Below, piece after piece: positions 62,482 to 64,000 of a stretch of 64,000 bases of DNA. The notes under the pieces are model-generated. The model searched no databases. It was not told the origin of the DNA and saw only the letters and a program-made list of their open reading frames with translations. The DNA lies in contig CALUQY010000001.1 in assembly GCA_944323035.1 (NCBI GenBank), positions 149,197 through 213,196 on the forward strand, written 5' to 3'. The translations under genes were made by a program, and so were the position numbers. Each line of letters begins with the position of its first letter. The stretch's first letter is position 1. This stretch comes from Candidatus Gastranaerophilales bacterium. GTDB taxonomy: Bacteria > Cyanobacteriota > Vampirovibrionia > Gastranaerophilales > Gastranaerophilaceae.

Positions 62482-63222
62482 TTACTCAGCAGATTCTACT
62501 GCTTTGTGATTTCTTTTCGGACGTCTTTGTCCTCTTTCAGCATTGTTATTTTCTTTACCTGATTTAGATTTGATATTCATATCAGCTTTTTCGCCAGGCA
62601 TAAGGTTGCCTTTGAAGATCCAGACTTTAACACCGATTTTACCCATAATGGTATCTGCTTCGGTAAAGCCGTAATCTACGTCAGCTCTAAGGGTTTGAAG
62701 AGGAATTCTGCCTTCTTTAGCCCATTCTGAACGAGCGATTTCAGCGCCGCCCAAACGTCCGGACACCATAACTTTGATACCTTGAACGCCTGATCTCATT
62801 GTTCTTTGCATTGCTTGTTTCATTGCTCTTCTGAAGGCTACACGTTTTTCCAGTTGTTGAGCGATAGCTTCTGCAACCAGTTGTGCATCTGCATCAATTC
62901 TAGCAACTTCAACTACGTTAATAATAACAGATTTCCCGATATATTTAGAAACTGCCTGTTTCAATTCTTCAATACCTTGTCCGCCGCGGCCTACTACAAT
63001 ACCAGGTTTTGCTGTTACAACAGTTACCGTGATATTTTGAGCTTTTCTTGCGATAAGAATTTTAGACACGCCTGCTGCATAAAGTTTTTTCTTAACGAAT
63101 TTTCTTATTTTTGCATCTTCTGCAACAAATGCACCGTAATCTCTTATTTTAGCAAACCAGGTGCTTACCCAAGGTTGAATTATTCCTACTCTAAATCCGG
63201 TTGGATGTGTTTTTTGTCCCAT
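62482..63222 (-). CDS. rpsC: 30S ribosomal protein S3
   Basis: 246 residues. S3 motifs: [20 protein letters not shown], the KH-type [35 protein letters not shown], and [12 protein letters not shown]. The last 25 residues are a lysine/asparagine-rich tail. Confidence 0.97.
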   Translation of the reverse strand: MGQKTHPTGFRVGIIQPWVSTWFAKIRDYGAFVAEDAKIRKFVKKKLYAAGVSKILIARKAQNITVTVVTAKPGIVVGRGGQGIEELKQAVSKYIGKSVIINVVEVARIDADAQLVAEAIAQQLEKRVAFRRAMKQAMQRTMRSGVQGIKVMVSGRLGGAEIARSEWAKEGRIPLQTLRADVDYGFTEADTIMGKIGVKVWIFKGNLMPGEKADMNIKSKSGKENNNAERGQRRPKRNHKAVESAE

Positions 63223-63253
63223 TTTTATTACCTTTATTTTTCCTACACATTAA

Positions 63254-63595
63254 TTACTTTGTTGCACCGTCACTTACGACAAGTGTAAGGTGTGAAGTGC
63301 GTTTTAGTCTTGAATACATACGACCTTGCGCTCTTGTTCTTGCTCTTTTGTATGTAACGCTTTCGTCTGCAAAAATTTCAGAAATTTTCAACGCATCCGG
63401 AGTTACACCATATTTTTCTTTAGCATTTGCAACAGCAGCTTTCAAATTCTTTTCAACCACTCTTGCTGCAAAGTAAGGCATAAAACGTAGCATATCTTGA
63501 GCTTCTTTAACAGCTTTTCCTCTTACTTCGTTGATTACTCTGCGAAGTTTTCTTGCTGTCATTTTTATATTTGTTTGTCTTGCTTTAGCTTCCAT
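63254..63595 (-). CDS. rplV: 50S ribosomal protein L22
   Basis: 113 residues. L22 pattern: KARQTNIKMTARKLRRVINE, RGKAVKEAQDMLRFMPY, and the beta-hairpin ARTRAQGRMYSRLKRTSHLT. Normal position between rpsS and rpsC. Confidence 0.97.
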   Translation of the reverse strand: MEAKARQTNIKMTARKLRRVINEVRGKAVKEAQDMLRFMPYFAARVVEKNLKAAVANAKEKYGVTPDALKISEIFADESVTYKRARTRAQGRMYSRLKRTSHLTLVVSDGATK

Positions 63596-63715
63596 TTTTC
63601 ATTTCCTTTTAGTTTTCACTACTGTAATTCATTTTAGCCAGACGGGGCTGCCGCCTTTCATATTTGAGTTATCGTTAAAATTGAACGCCGCTCAAATATT
63701 GAACCCCACAGCCGG

Positions 63716-63994
63716 TTACTTACGTTTTACTTTGTCTGCGCCAGCGTGGCCTTTGAACAATCTTGTAGGTGCGAATTCACCTAATTTATGTCCAATCATC
63801 TGCTCGGTTATATATACCGGAACGTGAGTTTTCCCGTTATGAACCGCAATTGTGTGACCTAACATATCAGGAATAATCATTGATGCTCTTGACCATGTTT
63901 TAATCACTTTATGTTCTGAATTTGCATTCATTTTTTCAATTTTCTTTTGTAGAGCTTCTTCTACGTATGGACCTTTTTTTAATGAACGTGCCAT
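63716..63994 (-). CDS. rpsS: 30S ribosomal protein S19
   Basis: 92 residues. S19 motifs: [45 protein letters not shown]-type [11 protein letters not shown]. The ATG lies 6 bp from the right window edge; upstream genes of the S10 set should follow outside. Confidence 0.97.
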   Translation of the reverse strand: MARSLKKGPYVEEALQKKIEKMNANSEHKVIKTWSRASMIIPDMLGHTIAVHNGKTHVPVYITEQMIGHKLGEFAPTRLFKGHAGADKVKRK

Positions 63995-64000
63995 TAATTT

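Overview
The window looks like chromosomal DNA from a gut-type, non-photosynthetic relative of the cyanobacteria (Vampirovibrionia/'Melainabacteria', most likely order Gastranaerophilales). This is inferred from gene style, not from a marker search: pilin-like proteins with an AFTMAEILLSLTIIG leader/helix, short N-terminal tails ending in a [V/I]xFG-like motif on unrelated proteins, an AT-rich background with GC-rich dispersed hairpins between genes, and housekeeping proteins of ordinary bacterial type. No rRNA, CRISPR array, complete insertion sequence or replication origin is visible.

Layout. 0-6 kb: a gene cut by the left edge; a soluble protein resembling only the cytoplasmic half of the flagellar export gate FlhA; a P-loop kinase; a small XRE regulator; CreD; an aldose epimerase; a DJ-1/PfpI protein. 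6.1-6.7 kb: a candidate structured RNA, then a GC-rich repeat patch. 6.7-10.9 kb: an M16 peptidase, then nanE-nanK-small protein-UbiA. 10.9-14.5 kb: flagellar genes on the minus strand (FliM/FliN-like, fliO, fliP, fliQ, fliR). 14.8-20.7 kb: a minus-strand run of GAF/HD-GYP, TPR, two LuxR-type response regulators, a pentapeptide protein and a nucleotidyltransferase-like protein. 21-38 kb is more accessory: an intact pilin-like gene and two broken relatives, two tRNA-Arg genes, a U32 protein, a phage-tail-fibre-like pair, pheA, a phosphohexomutase, a 5'-nucleotidase, an EF-hand protein, PC4-like and priA. 38.7-49.7 kb is mostly housekeeping: arginine/lysine decarboxylase, enolase, formyltransferase, smpB, gmk, rpmA, rplU, rlmH, mscS, tRNA-Gly, parvulin, Xaa-Pro peptidase and a SpoU methylase. 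49.9-54.9 kb: lineage-style membrane proteins and a glutamate synthase small subunit. 54.9-64 kb: S10/spc ribosomal genes on the minus strand (rpsS to rpsN), a 3-kb break carrying a DtxR-family regulator and other genes, then rpsH-rplF-rplR.

The best candidates for something undescribed are: (1) a family of about 190-bp intergenic elements, five copies plus a fragment, whose hairpin stems change in a compensatory way while loops are swapped or expanded, with one occupied/empty site comparison inside the window; (2) the soluble FlhA C-domain protein; (3) short N-terminal tags ending in a VxFG-like motif on unrelated enzymes; (4) a 13-G tract in the leader of a pilin-like locus that decides whether its frame stays open. 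Nothing here was checked against a database; all family names come from recognising motifs by eye.
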